A DNA stretch of 64,000 nt, from assembly GCA_029168955.1 (NCBI GenBank), contig JAPDOI010001749.1, positions 62,001-126,000 of the forward strand, in the 5' to 3' direction. The first letter of the stretch is position 1. The number at the start of each line of letters is the position of its first letter. Under the pieces are notes generated by a model. The model made no database searches and was not told the DNA's origin. It saw nothing but the letters and a program-made list of their open reading frames with translations. Below are positions 9,991 to 21,414 of the stretch, piece after piece. Both the position numbers and the translations under genes were made by a program. The stretch comes from Aplectana chamaeleonis (taxonomy: Eukaryota > Nematoda > Chromadorea > Rhabditida > Cosmocercidae).

Positions 9991-10834
9991 CTCAGTGAAA
10001 ATGGCATGGATCAGCCAACCTGCCGAATCAGATGGAAAAAAATTTATCCAAGGAGGCATTGTGAATGAGATACTGTTTACCTCGTGTCCACTATCCAAAT
10101 CAACTTACTCATCTTCTAGCCGAGTATGATACCGCTCTTTGATCAATGCCGCTTTTTTACTTTCTTTGTTGGATTAAGGAAAAGGAGTGAGTCTTCTTTT
10201 TGATAGAAAATTTCTTGTCCTTTTCAATACCTCACGCCTCATTCACCACCCAACCTTTGATTCGCCGCAGAAACACCGACAACCTTTCACATCGTGTACG
10301 TTGCATTTCACAAATGGCATCTGTATTCAACCGAATATCTATGTTTCAATAAAAATGCTTTGTAGAAAAGTTCACAACACGGATGGCTGCACTAAACGAG
10401 CTCATCAGCTCACTATAATACACTACTCCACCTAATCTTCAAACTCAGCAGAAACAGTGTGTTCTTTCTGACTTCGAATTTATTCAGAATTCATTTCGAG
10501 TGTCCTGCGTACGTACTACATGTTGGAAGGTACCCTCAACCTGATTCTGGCAAAGAGCGGCTCGAATCTGTATCGCGCCCTCAACGTATGTGCATATAAC
10601 CGAGTTGAAGGCCCAGTCCCACCTCAGGATTGTTTCCTAGTTCTCATGCTTGCCTTTAGGACAATTTCGCGTAACCCTAATGGTGTCCAGAATCGCTCAG
10701 AACCCACTAAGAATGGAGTCACATCCCCTCAAACATTAAGAATTTGAACAGCCAGAGTTTCGAGCACAACTTGTCTAAGTGTGCTTTTTTCTCGTCATTC
10801 GCAATTATCGCACGGGTGCAGACCGCAACTCAGA
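9991..10834. other. Unassigned sequence
   Basis: I see no recognised element. The open frames at 10187-10435 and 10520-10747 have no recognisable domain. Confidence 0.5.
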
Positions 10835-11490
10835 CGTACGGGGCTTTGTACGTCGGCACAATAACGTTAGTACTCCTGTACAAAGGGATTAGCAGCACCC
10901 GTGCTGTAGCTATGTACTGGTAACAGCAGGAGCTGCTGCCAACGAGCAGGAGCTCCTGCTGCTTGTGGTGGAGAATTAACGCTCTGTTTATCGTGGCACG
11001 AGTGCTATTGCCAGCCTTCTCTCCTATTGTCTGCTGACCCTCTCCTCCATTGACTCGTCTGATAGCATCCTCTTGTACGACGGCGGCTGGTATTATAAGG
11101 CGGTCAGTCTCGCTGAGGGGCAGTTAGCTGTTTGGTTCCAGTCCGAGAGGGTGACCTTGTGTCACTTTCTGGACGTTAATTTTGAACGCTGAGGGGATCA
11201 TCCCCATGGCTCTCACGAGGGGAGCCTCCTCGTTGTGGAACGTGGCGAGATTGGCCTCTTCGCTGCTTGCCGTAACAAGTATCATATCCAACACCGGTAA
11301 ATAAGGTGGCAGTCCAAATTCTTCCTCCGTTTGCGAAAGAAGCAGTCGATAATGAGGGTTTGAACGCCAGCATACGTTAGTAGGATATGCTGCCGTTGCC
11401 AGCAGCTCCTGCTCATACCGAGCGTAGGTACTCCATATTTGCCCTGGAGTACTAACACTATTGTGCAGACGTACTAAACCCCTTATGTCT
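10835..11490. repeat. Inverted-repeat element rich in CAGCAGGAGCTCCTGCTG palindromes
   Basis: A left arm near 10838-10890 (GACGTACGGGGCTTTGTACG, GCACAATAACGTTAGTACTC) pairs with a right arm at about 11440-11490 (GAGTACTAACACTATTGTGC, GACGTACTAAACCCC). Inside are small perfect palindromes such as AGCAGGAGCTCCTGCT at about 10946. Related AGCAGCTCCTGCTGC sequence occurs again at about 14962. This is probably a non-autonomous DNA element. Confidence 0.55.
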
Positions 11491-11836
11491 GAGAATATAA
11501 AGGTAGACCGAAAACAAATTCAGGAATATAGATTCTGACTAAATCTCTTCTCGCTTCTCGTTCCTTTTGAGTTCAAAACTTGTCAATGGGCGAGACCCGC
11601 TTTTTTTATTTACTGAGGCGTGGTTGACTTGCTGCTCACTAATTCTCACATTTTGAAGCGAGTTAGGATTTCGCTCTTGGCAAGGTATTCACTGTGGCCG
11701 TACTATAATTAAAAAATAACCTCTGAGCTCGAACTGTACCTTCAAATCCAGACTTCACTTTTTGATTATGTGGCCAAAACATTGTTGGAAAATGTTGGTC
11801 ACATTTTAATCCTAATGACTGGGAGCCCGATATAGG

Positions 11837-12240
11837 CCTTTAAAGGCACAGTCTGAGCTCAGGGACGAGTTCTGAGATTTTCTCATGATTGTGAAGTAGG
11901 CCCAACCTAAATAGCTCCTGCCAAGGGCGAGCTCTCAAACCCTCCGATTAAGCGAGATATAGGAAGGAGGATGCCAACCTGGGGCGCCCACATCAGAAAC
12001 CCACGTTGTAGCGCCCCTTTGACAATCTTCCGAGCCCAACAGTGACGAGATGTGCGATGCTTCCCGATCAAAAGCCCCGTTCTACCCTTCATCCTGAGCC
12101 TCTCTCTTCATTCAGGTCGGCTCGCAAACATTGGTTGGAAGCGACGGAAATTACAAGCCTCAGACAACTCGTCCACCATGGTTCCGTAGCTGAATTTCTG
12201 GAAGGCTATAATGAGAGCTCTCGCCTTTGCACGGCGAGAT
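11837..12240 (+). mobile_element. TTAA element, B sub-family, right end unclear
   Basis: It begins TTTAAAGGCACAGTCTGAGC and carries B-family stretches (AGCTCTCAAACCCTCC, ATAAGCGAGATATAGGAAGG, GACAACTCGTCCACCATGG). The expected right terminus is not visible; the sequence runs into a separate hairpin at about 12260. The left edge reads GGCCTTTAAAGGC, which may be another terminus-to-terminus joint. Confidence 0.6.
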
Positions 12241-12259
12241 TAGAGTCTCGCCTTGCACA

Positions 12260-12350
12260 GTCGCGGCAGCATGCAATGGAGGAGTATCGTTCAAGGCGCG
12301 CCGCACGATCGATTCCCCTTCATTGCATGCTGCCGTGCGATCCTGCGGCA
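12260..12350. repeat. Short hairpin around CATGCAATG
   Basis: GCGGCAGCATGCAATGGAGG pairs with CCCCTTCATTGCATGCTGCC downstream, and ATCGTTC/GATCGATT sequence lies in the loop. Nearby, GCACGGCGAGATTAGAGTCT and GTCTCGCCTTGCACAG form a second small hairpin. Confidence 0.55.
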
Positions 12351-12609
12351 CGAGCCTAATCGGTCCCGCCCTGAAAAAGAGTGAGGACAAAAGTGTGCGG
12401 CAGTGTCGCGGTCGAGAAGGTGCTCGGATGACGAAACAATTTGCTTATCTATTATTCAACGTCATCGGACAGCTAGTTCGTCTCAAAAATTTGCGGGCCG
12501 TATCACCGAGTGCAGCAAAATGCAAGGACGAACAACGATTGGGCGAATCGTCACCGAGGACGGTGAAGCACCTGTAAAGTTCCGGTAACCGTTCAGTCCA
12601 GCTAGTGTC

Positions 12610-12693
12610 GTGGATCGCCTGACAAGCGCAGCGTATCGTCTGACCAGTGTAGCGGATCGTACTGCAAACGCCGCGGACCGTCCGTGTTGGCTA
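12610..12693 (+). repeat. Four degenerate 21-bp tandem units
   Basis: Four consecutive 21-bp units start at 12610, 12631, 12652 and 12673. Each begins G(C/T)G(G/T)A(T/C)CG(C/T)C/T-like and ends in a variable triplet. The copies are diverged. No function is evident. Confidence 0.6.
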
Positions 12694-13808
12694 ATCGTCG
12701 CCACAGACCGGCCGTGAGTTCCACTGAGAGTATGTACATATGCGCTGATTACTCACTCTACCTTGCGAGGACGCTGAGTCACGCATGAAGTTATCTTTTC
12801 AAAAGTTTCATTTCAAAGGTGCAAAATTCTTCACCTAGCACATACCTTTATTGTGAGTTCTGTGTTTGCCCTTCTAGGTACGTACAATACATATTTAAGA
12901 CTACATGTACGGAGAATGGGGGGAATTCTATCTATCCATCCGTTTATCTACCAAAGTGCACGTGCGATGACGTAACTGCAAAGCTGCCATAAGATGGAGT
13001 GCAATAGTTAAATGAAGCCTCATATCCTTGTTGCCAAGCAGAATGTTGTCCAGAATCTGTTCGTGTGAGTTCAATTGAGAAAGAGTTGAAGGAAGATTAG
13101 CCTTTTCGGAATAATACTTTTTATCTTCCTTTTTCTCGTTGTTTCTACTTGCAGTTCACTTTATATAGGACACCACTCAAAATGGCCTACACATCTGGGC
13201 TTTTTACTCATTTCAAGAGTACTCCAGCTCTTTTGCTGGTGCAGCGATTCGCCGTAACCGGTGTAGTGACCCATTCTATGCAGTTAATGAGCCATAAAGT
13301 CTTTGGAAAGTACCCTAGGCGGAAACGTTCCTGCCTCGGAGCCGGAAAAGTTTGTCGTTCCGTCGCCATCGACGTCGCCGTCGTCGTCGTTAGTCAGTTT
13401 CCACAGCATCAACGGCGAATGACTCGTCCCCCCGAGTCTGCTTACTCCGAGAGGATAATTGCTGCCTCGATAGCAATATCTGCCTATCCTTGATGCTTTC
13501 GACATAACACGCCCAACTCTCATCGTGTTGTCTGGACGTTAGTTCACATCATGGCGACACGCCAAACAATCGGAGAAACCTAAAGTACATCATATTCAGA
13601 TCACATTCGTCGTTTGTCTTTCTCAGCAATTGCTTTGTTGCTAGACTAGTCTTTTGGCACGAGTGCAGTCCAGTGGAAAAAGGGAACACCGCATGACCGG
13701 TCAACGCTTAGGCCAAAAGACTTTTGAAAAGATACTCGAGTTTTCAAGAACATCTGCCTACCATTTCGCATTACTGACAACGGATGCACGAAAATTTCCT
13801 TCTGTTCT
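12694..13808. other. Unassigned sequence
   Basis: I see no recognised repeat end. A 114-codon frame at 13149-13493 (plus) is open but has no recognisable domain, and its opposite strand is also open. I do not support it as a gene. Confidence 0.45.
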
Positions 13809-14270
13809 TATAAAGGAAGTGTTCACGGCAAATATCGAATTGAAGTTGGACCCAAAGAGCGGGTTGTTTGGTCGTGGGCTATCGAATAGTGAAGAAACAG
13901 CGAAGAAAAGCTCTTAGAATAAGCTAAAATAGCTGTTTCCAATGTACGTATAGGTTCAGGGCGCAGACGAGCTTACGCTCCCCTCTAGCTTCCACAGGCG
14001 CGGTCTAATTCCGAAATGTGCGGGAATCGATTAGGCTGGACCTGGCCAATTAGCCATCGAAAACGTCCGCGGCGCCACAAGCTTGTCGGAACGGGGGCGA
14101 GTGGGCTAAGCGGGCGTACCGGGCTAACGAAATCTTCACCTGGCGGCCGTTTTTATTGATTTCTGGACCGTTTCTGCTGCTTTCTTTGACCCTATGCCGT
14201 CCTGCTTCTGCCAGCGTAGTGTTTCACACTCAAAACTCAAAAAGAGATTAATCGTGAACACTGCCTTTAA
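13809..14270 (+). mobile_element. TTAA element, F sub-family
   Basis: The left end is TATAAAGGAAGTGTTCACGG and the right end ATCGTGAACACTGCCTTTAA. The interior matches 49359-49900: GAATAGTGAAGAAACAGCG, GGGCTAACGAAATCT and the CAGCGTAGTGTTTCACAC stretch. The 87-codon frame across the left half is not supported as a gene. Confidence 0.75.
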
Positions 14271-16904
14271 TTGCATTCGAATCTGAAAGAGACTAAGTCT
14301 TGCAGGAAGGATGACCAAAGAAGTCTCTTGATTCCTTTTGCAAGTAGCTTGAGTATGATCGCAGCTGCCATTGCAGCCGTAACTTCTTCTTGTACCCTCC
14401 GGATTGCGATGATGGCGTTCTTCACCAATAGTGCTATTGAGCGTGGAGTCCGTTTAACGCCTTCTAGAGCTACTTTCTTGCCAAATAGTGTTTTTGTGGT
14501 TTTCTGGTACATTTCGTAGTACGTTGAAGCAAAAGAAGGCTAAGTAAACTCGATTCTACTGTGGCGACAAGGCGATACCGGGCGTTCAACTCTGGCATGC
14601 CTTTAAAGGATTGATGGCAATTTACTCCGCAGGATTTTCGAAACACCTATTCATACGTCTGTTCGTACCCGCAGTGCCAGATCGTAAAAAGCATGGGTAG
14701 AGAGCGCGGTTTCAGCAAGGCATTCAGCGTCAGCGACTCGTTCAGGCATTCTGCCTGCGGTCAGTGACCGATACATGAATGTCTTCCCCACTCGGTGGGA
14801 CACACTGCACGCCAGCGGACTCATGCATTCATGGGGCTCACGTTTACATGTTAGGGGTTTCACTGCAGGGCCGTCATCAAGTTCAATGCCTCGTTGTCAG
14901 GAGCATGTGCTCCCGCCGCATGATTGGTTTTGATTCCGCCTCAATAGCAGCCGGCTGCGCTGCTAGCAGCTCCTGCTGCCCTTATAGAGAGGTTAAACAC
15001 TGAAAATCAACCCGTCATTATCAGCAGCATGTACTGCTAGCAACAGCACGTTCTGCAAATAAAGAGAGACTTTGGGCCACCACTCTCTCTCTACCGTGTT
15101 GGTTGCGATTCCATAATCAGAAAATTAGCCGTAACCCTGGTCAATCTTGGTTTTACGGCTTTGCTGAGGATATGTTTATATGGGACTCTTTCAGTTTTGC
15201 ACCTGAGAGGGAAACTCGGCTGGAAATTTCACGCCGCAATAGATCTTTCAACATTTTCTGATATTTTCTGAAGGTTGCACTTTCAGTTGGATGCCATTGG
15301 CGAAAATTTTTATTATGAAGGAAAGAGCTATCCTCCAAGGACAAGTAGTTATCTCATGACTGCTAATTTTCTGAGGCATACAGCTTCCATTCGAAAGTCT
15401 ACCTACTACTTCCATTGCTGCTCAAGTTATTTTTACTTCCTTGTTCCCACATATATGTGTTGCTTATCTAGAATATTCGACGTTTCTTCCTCTCTGGGCA
15501 AGAAAAACACGAGCTAACGAGGCTAAAGTACAATTACTCTACTAATAACCTTAATTACGCTCCACCTCAGTCGCTGAAATAATCGCTGTTATTGCCATTT
15601 GAACCTTTCCCTTTTAGTATCTATTGCACAAATTAATCTTGCAAAAAGAGATCTCTTCTGTTCAAAGCATGCATACATGTATTTCTTATAACAAACTAGA
15701 TGAGTACGTAAAGAGTGGTCGATCATTTTAAGTGGGGTGCCTTGTAGAGCGCAGCGAAGACAAATCGCACCAAGAAGAATTCGAGAATATGGGGGTCAAA
15801 GGATGTTCGGGCTATCAAGTTCCCATTCTACGCCTTCTGAGTCTTCCTTGGTGTGCTCCATCCAACTGTTAGTTGTCATAGTAATACTTCTGAGCACGCG
15901 TTGTTGAAATGGGAGACTGTTGCTATATCATTGTGTCCTCAGAATAGTTATTACATCGCCATTATTTTTTATACACAAGTGCGTCCGGGGGAAGCCGTCT
16001 TAGCGGCCTATAACAGCGTTTACTGAATAGAGAACCATTTTTGATTAATCTGGTCTTTCTTAAAGGCATCGTACACGAAGGAAACCGAATTTAAGCTTCT
16101 GAGTTCAGTCGGACTAGTCGGCCGTAACAATGTCACTCAGAACATCTAGAGTTTTAAAATTACCTCCGAATGAAGACTTGCTTACCTCAAAAGAGCTTCC
16201 TGGGTTTGGGGGGCCGGCCTCGGGGTCGATCCGTTGCTACAATGAACAAAACTGCGTGTTCGCTGCGGGCGATCGTGCGTTGACGTGACGTAGGGCGCAA
16301 CGCACACGCCACCCGATTTCACGTTCAACATCGATCGAAAGCAGCTGCCAGCATTGGACGCAGCATGTTAGTAACCCTTACTAAGTTCGTTCAAGGCTTG
16401 TCAGAATGGCGTCCTTGGTGATTTACTTCCAACGCAGCGTCAAGGAACGAATCGTAAAACTGTTCCTTGCGTTCTCCGCGCAACTATCCCAAGTTGATGT
16501 CGGCGGGAACTTCAAATTTGTCTTGATATTTATTGATATGGGTTTTTCTTGAAGAGATGACGTTTTTGAGGGGGCTTCTCGCAACCTTTGGTCACTATAG
16601 GGATATAAAAACACGAAGACGTCAAAAACCCAGATATGGTTTTCATCGTGTACATATTTGAATCTGGTGTACTTCCGTGGATGTCTTGAATTTCAAGTGT
16701 GTAGCTGCTAAGGGAAGCTCTGACTTGGGTTATGGAGGGGTTTTCTCAGATGGGCGAGAAGGGAAGGGATCTTGAACATAGATCTAAGGTCCGTTTCTCA
16801 ATAATCTGAGGCCCACTGCAGAGTGTGCAATGTAATTCAGCCGGATTTTTCTACCTTATCATTTTGAAAATCCTTATACTTTAAGCAGTTATGTCCCGAT
16901 GTTT
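14271..16904. other. Mostly unassigned; isolated TTAA-element ends
   Basis: Single terminus-like sequences occur at about 14597 (ATGCCTTTAAAGG) and 16060 (TTAAAGGCATCGTACACGAA). The latter resembles the left end of the element at 57553-58041, but its partner is not identified. An AGCAGCTCCTGCTGCC palindrome lies near 14962. I find no gene. Confidence 0.45.
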
Positions 16905-17006
16905 GTATGTATGTATGTATGTATGTATGTATGTATGTATGTATGTATGTATGTATGTATGTATGTATGTATGTATGTATGTATGTATGTATGTATGTAT
17001 GTATGT
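16905..17006 (+). repeat. (GTAT)n microsatellite
   Basis: This is an uninterrupted run of GTAT over about 100 bp, giving VCMY/YIHT repeat peptides in several frames on both strands. Those frames are artefacts of the tetranucleotide. The downstream 280 bp up to the minisatellite are open on the plus strand but unrecognised. Confidence 0.97.
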
Positions 17007-17291
17007 GTGGGTGTAATTGTGTTTTTCCGCGGATCTCCGGAATGGCCGATCAAAACAGGGATAGAATGGTACCAACATTTGGGTGGGTGGGACATCCATC
17101 GATTACCAGAAAATCAGCCTGAATCACCTCTTGCGCGCCTCGAGGAAACCGAGTTTGTCCGTTGGGCGCACTTTTGGCCTTGGATCATGAAAACTTCTGT
17201 GAGTCGTCTAGCGCTAGAAAGGCTAAGTTCTAATCAAGGCGACAGGTATTTAGTAGTGGTGGATGGGACGCCGTTTAGAACCGCCAGGGTT

Positions 17292-18700
17292 TGAGGAGTG
17301 TGCAGGACGTTATCGATAGTGTGCAGGACCTCAGTGGGAGTGTGCAGGACCCATATAGGTGTGTACAGGACGTCATAGTACTGTGCAGGACCCCAGGAGA
17401 GTGTGCACTACGTCATAGAAAGTGTGCCCAGGACCCCAGTGGGAGGTGTGCAGGACCACACTGAGAGTGCGCAGAACGTCGTAGAAAGTGTGCAGAACCC
17501 TGTGGGAGTGTGCAGGACCCATATGGGAGTGTGCAGGATGTCATAGAAAGTGTGCAGGACCCGAGAGGAAGTGTGCAGAACGTTGTAGAAAATTAGCAGG
17601 ACTACAGTGGTAGTGTGCAGAACGTCGTAGAAAGTGTGCAGGACCCCAGTGGGAGTGTGCAGGACCACACTGAGAGTGCGCAGAACGTCGTAGAAAGTGT
17701 GCAGAACCCCTGTGGGAGTGTGCAGGACCCATATGGGAGTGTGCAGGATGTCATAGAAAGTGTGCAGGACCCGAGAGGAAGTGTGCAGAACGTTGTAGAA
17801 AATTAGCAGGACTACAGTGGTAGTGTGCAGAACGTCGTAGAAAGTGTGCAGGACTACAGTGGGAGTGTGCAGAACGTCGTGGAAAGTGTGCAGGACCAAA
17901 ATGGGAGTGTGCAGGATGTCATAGAAAGTGTGCAGGACCCCAGTGGGAGTGCGCAGAACGTCATAGAAAGTGTGCAGGACCCCAGTGGGAGTGTGCAGGA
18001 CCCAAATGGGAGTGTTCAGGACGTCATAGAAAGTGTGCAGGCCCCCAGTAGAAGTGTGCAGGACCCCTGTGGGAGTGTGCAGGACCCCAGTGGGAGTGTA
18101 CAGGACCCAGTGGGAGTGTGTAGGACCCAAATGGGAGTGTGTAGGACCCAAATGGGAGTGTGCAGAACGTCATAGAAAGTGTGCAGGACCTTAGTGGGCG
18201 TGTGCAGGACCCAAATGGGAGTGTGCAGGATGCCATAGGAAGTTTGCAGGACCCCAGTAAGAATGTGCAGGACGTCATAGATTGGTGCAGTACCCCAGTA
18301 GGGGTGTGCAGTAGTCGTGAAATGTGTTCAGGACCCAGGTGGGAATGTGCAGGACGTCATAGACAGTTAGCAGGGCCGCAGTGGAAGTGTGCAGGACCCC
18401 AGTGGGAGTGTGCAGGACCCAAATGAGAGTGTGCAGGACGTCATATAAAGTGTGCAGGACCCCAGTGGGAGTGAGTAGGATTCAAATGGGAGTGTGCAGG
18501 ACGTCATAGAAAATGTGCAGGATCCCAGTGGGAGTGTGCATGACTCAAATGGGAGTGTGCTGAACGTCAGAGAAAGTGTGCAGGACCCGAATGGAAGTGT
18601 GCAGGACATCATAGAAAGTGCGCAGGTCCCCAGCAAGAATGTGCAGGACGTCATGGAAAGTTAGCAGGGCTGCAGCGGAAGTGTTTAGGACGTCATGAAG
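17292..18700 (+). repeat. 1.4-kb minisatellite of 21-bp units
   Basis: The unit is AGTGTGCAGGAC followed by a 9-bp variable tail, mainly CCCAGTGGG or GTCATAGAA. Units keep 21-bp spacing almost throughout. A ten-unit block is duplicated 210 bp apart (compare 17521 onward with 17731 onward). Because 21 is a multiple of three, long frames are open: SVQDPSG/SVQDVIE repeats on the plus strand and HTPTGVLHTFYDVL repeats on the minus (247 codons at 17408-18151). I treat these as consequences of the repeat, not genes. Confidence 0.95.
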
Positions 18701-18744
18701 AAAGTAGAATTTAAACAGCGTTTGGTTGGGTTCGATTGAACGAC

Positions 18745-19350
18745 CTGATTTGGTCGCTTTTAGATATTTGTGGAGAAGTTCCCGGGGGCAATACACCTAG
18801 TTTGGTCGTTATCACTCGGTCGAGGGGGAGAGGGGCGAAAGGTCCCATCAAGAGGAGACGCGTCGCCCCCTTCCTTCGAGTTATATACAACGAATGACGT
18901 TCGGAACAGTCCGCTGCGGGGGAGAACAAAGGAAGTTTGCTTCACGGTTGCTCCCATGGCCTCCACCTAAGCATGATGAACGCGAAAACAATGTTGCTGC
19001 GTATACGGTGAAGCAAACTGGCCAGTCTCGAGGTGGTCTCGCACTTCACAAGTTGTGGAAACAGATCTGCCACACGAGAACTGTGTAGGGTATCTCTGTC
19101 CGGATTTCAGGGGAGATAATAAGCTTCTCTGCAACCTTTCGTCAGAGGTGAATATATATGGTCCAATTCTAGTCTCCCATGAAAAGGAAACTGTTGAAAA
19201 CAGCGAGTTTCGGCAAGCTGTTCTGTGGCGACAGCTTGGGGAAGACTGGCTGGCCGGACGTTCCGTCCGCCTTCGCTCGATTCAGAGAAGTTCCCCAATC
19301 GTTACGAGGGAAGTTCCGTCGTCGTTCTTGGGAAAATCCCCACCAATGTC
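18745..19350 (-). repeat. Dispersed promoter-like (LTR-like) repeat, longest copy
   Basis: It is the reverse-orientation relative of 6047-6560 and, in its left part, of 9700-9990, so it joins the two partial copies into one repeat. Read on the minus strand it contains a TATATAA box (18887-18881) followed by a C-rich and then a GGGAACTTCTCC stretch. That organisation would fit a retroelement promoter or LTR. No retroviral-type coding sequence adjoins it. Confidence 0.55.
18881..18887 (-). promoter_or_regulatory. TATA-like box in the dispersed repeat
   Basis: The minus strand reads TTGTATATAACTCGAAGG. It occupies the same alignment position as TATAAAT at 9738-9744. Its role in transcription is inferred only. 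Confidence 0.4.
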
Positions 19351-19542
19351 TGAAAATCTGCGTGGCACACTTAATTTGATGGCATTCTCATGCCAATCAG
19401 CTGCCATAAAAAATCCATAAAAAACCTAATCCATAAAACGCACAACAAAAATTTGACTTATTTGGTGAAACTTATTGTTACACACCCGGGCTGTTCGACC
19501 TGTCTAAGAATCCGCACTAACTGCTGGCTGCTTACATGACTG

Positions 19543-19993
19543 TTAAAGGCAGGGTTCGCGATAAAAACGACTTTTGAGCTCTCTTCATAGAAATGTAGAT
19601 TTGGCCATCACAAAAGTAAAAGTAAGTGAAAAAACCTGGAAATTCGTGGGAAAAACGCTCAAAAACAAAGTATAACGGCTAATTACCGGTGTCGGCCGGC
19701 CCCCTAATTAACGCGATTTTTATTAATGCTTGCTTATCCAGCATTTATTTTGCTGTTCAAGGAATGTGTAGTCTTCAGAAATGTTTAGAAATTACTTTAG
19801 AAGCAAAATAAAAAATGACAAAACAGGCTTTTACCCAAATCTCGATAATTGGGGGCGGGAGGACACCAAGCCATACATTTCTCCTGAGCGTGTTTTCTCC
19901 AATTTTTTACTTATTTTCACTTTTGTGATGGCCAGATCTACCATTTTACGGTGATAGCACAGCAACCGATTTTATCGAGAACCCTGCCTTTAA
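19543..19993. mobile_element. TTAA element with long inverted arms
   Basis: It begins TTAAAGGCAGGGTTCGCGAT and ends ATCGAGAACCCTGCCTTTAA. The arms pair further in: ATTTGGCCATCACAAAAGT on the left against ACTTTTGTGATGGCCAGAT on the right. A GC-rich GTGTCGGCCGGCCCCC lies near the centre. It is non-coding. Confidence 0.8.
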
Positions 19994-20301
19994 GGAGTAA
20001 TACTCTGGCTCATAACGTCATGTTCCTAATCTCTAGTCTCTCAACATCTTCCTGCGTGAGTTGTACTTGTCTCAAATTTCCTGTCTCCCGAGAGAAATTA
20101 TTGCTTCTGGGAATCAGAGTTTAACGTGACTACGAGGCTTACTCAGTGTTGTTGGCACAACGTTAAACTTTTTTTCATATTAAATTCTGCCACTGCCTAG
20201 TCCCGAAAAAAAAAACAGAACTCTCTTGAACACGACTTTTGCCACTTTCCACAAAATGAGAAGTTCATAAGAACGGTATAGCGGCTGCCAAGCGGCTACC
20301 A

Positions 20302-20610
20302 TAAAAGGCAGTGTCCGCAATCAAGTTACTCTTCTTATTTCTTTCGAAAATCGAAAGTTCGTTGGCTCAGTACAAAACTATCGTCGAAAAACGAAAGAAA
20401 ACGGGTCCAGAGAAGCCCTTATCTGCACAATTTCCACTCGCGCAAAGCCTTCCGCGAGCATAAAGGCCTCGCGCGAGCGAAATTAGACTCGTATAGGGCT
20501 CTTGAGGGCCTGAGTCCGCTTGTTTTTTATTCGACGCTAATGTTGCAATAAGCGACCGGAACTAACTACGAATACGAGTTTTATCGTGGATATTTGATCG
20601 TGCCTTTGAG
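20302..20610. mobile_element. Short TTAA-type element, diverged ends
   Basis: The left end AAAAGGCAGTGTCCGCAATC and the right end TATTTGATCGTGCCTTTGAG resemble the family termini. A central hairpin pairs AGCCCTTATCTGC with its near complement at about 20490-20500. The assignment is weaker than for other copies. Confidence 0.45.
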
Positions 20611-21162
20611 GATAAGTCGTCTCGTAATTGCATTGGAACGCAGGAAAATCTCGACTTAAAAACGACAGAGGAACCCACCATGTGCCACTCACACATGAGC
20701 GTAGCTTTTATGCGTATGCTCGCTTGTCAACCTTTGAGCTTCTGATAAGGCGAAGGACAATCTTAGGGAGTGAAATGACTGTAATGGCTCGAACCACTTC
20801 AGCGGTTGGGTCCTCGGAGATAACTATCATGACCATTATAGACAGTACAAAAATAATCTCTTCTATGTTTTCTGCAGGAAATTGTATTCTCAGTGTTTTT
20901 GCAAATTAGCTGGAAATGTAGCCACTTTCCTGATGTGTTTTCGATGATGCGGCCAGAGGATTAACGCTTCTGTTTCCCGATTCTTGTTTCTAACCGTATT
21001 CTGCTCCACTACGCAGTTACATGAAAATCTCAAAATTAGTGTCCGCGGAGTGTACTGTGCCTTTAACTCAAGCCCGTACCGCGTCATTTATCAATGCCTG
21101 ACGGGTGCTCCACCAAAGAAATATCAGGTTCAGAATCATGCAGCTTTGCGTTGCAGAGTTTT

Positions 21163-21345
21163 TCGGCTAAGGATGGGCTACTGACGCCGATTTCGTCATT
21201 GAATTTTATCGCCGGTAGGCCGTATAAGGGTATCTTTTCAGTCAGCGTCCCCATTGACAAAAGGGTGCCTTTGTCAAGAAGCCTACCCTTACCCAGACTG
21301 CCAGCGATAACATTCAATGATGAATACGACCACTAGGCTAAGACC
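21163..21345. repeat. Hairpin around GTCATTGAATTTTATCGCC
   Basis: CGGCTAAGGATGGGCTACTG, CGTCATTGAATTTTATCGCC and AAGGGTA on the left pair with their near-complements up to CACTAGGCTAAGACC on the right. It is probably a small MITE. The boundaries are approximate. Confidence 0.6.
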
Positions 21346-21414
21346 CAGGAACCGCACTGCTTTCCCTGCCGCAACGGGCTGGTAAACGTCAGTAGCCGGT
21401 GGCCACCCATCTAC

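Noticed and set aside
16881..17294. YIHT/VCMY repeat proteins on both strands
   Set aside because: They are produced by the (GTAT)n microsatellite. The non-repeat tail on the plus strand has no recognisable domain.
17408..18151. 247-codon minus-strand frame of HTPTGVLHTFYDVL repeats
   Set aside because: It is generated by the 21-bp minisatellite; equally long frames exist on the opposite strand and in another phase, and unit indels break them.
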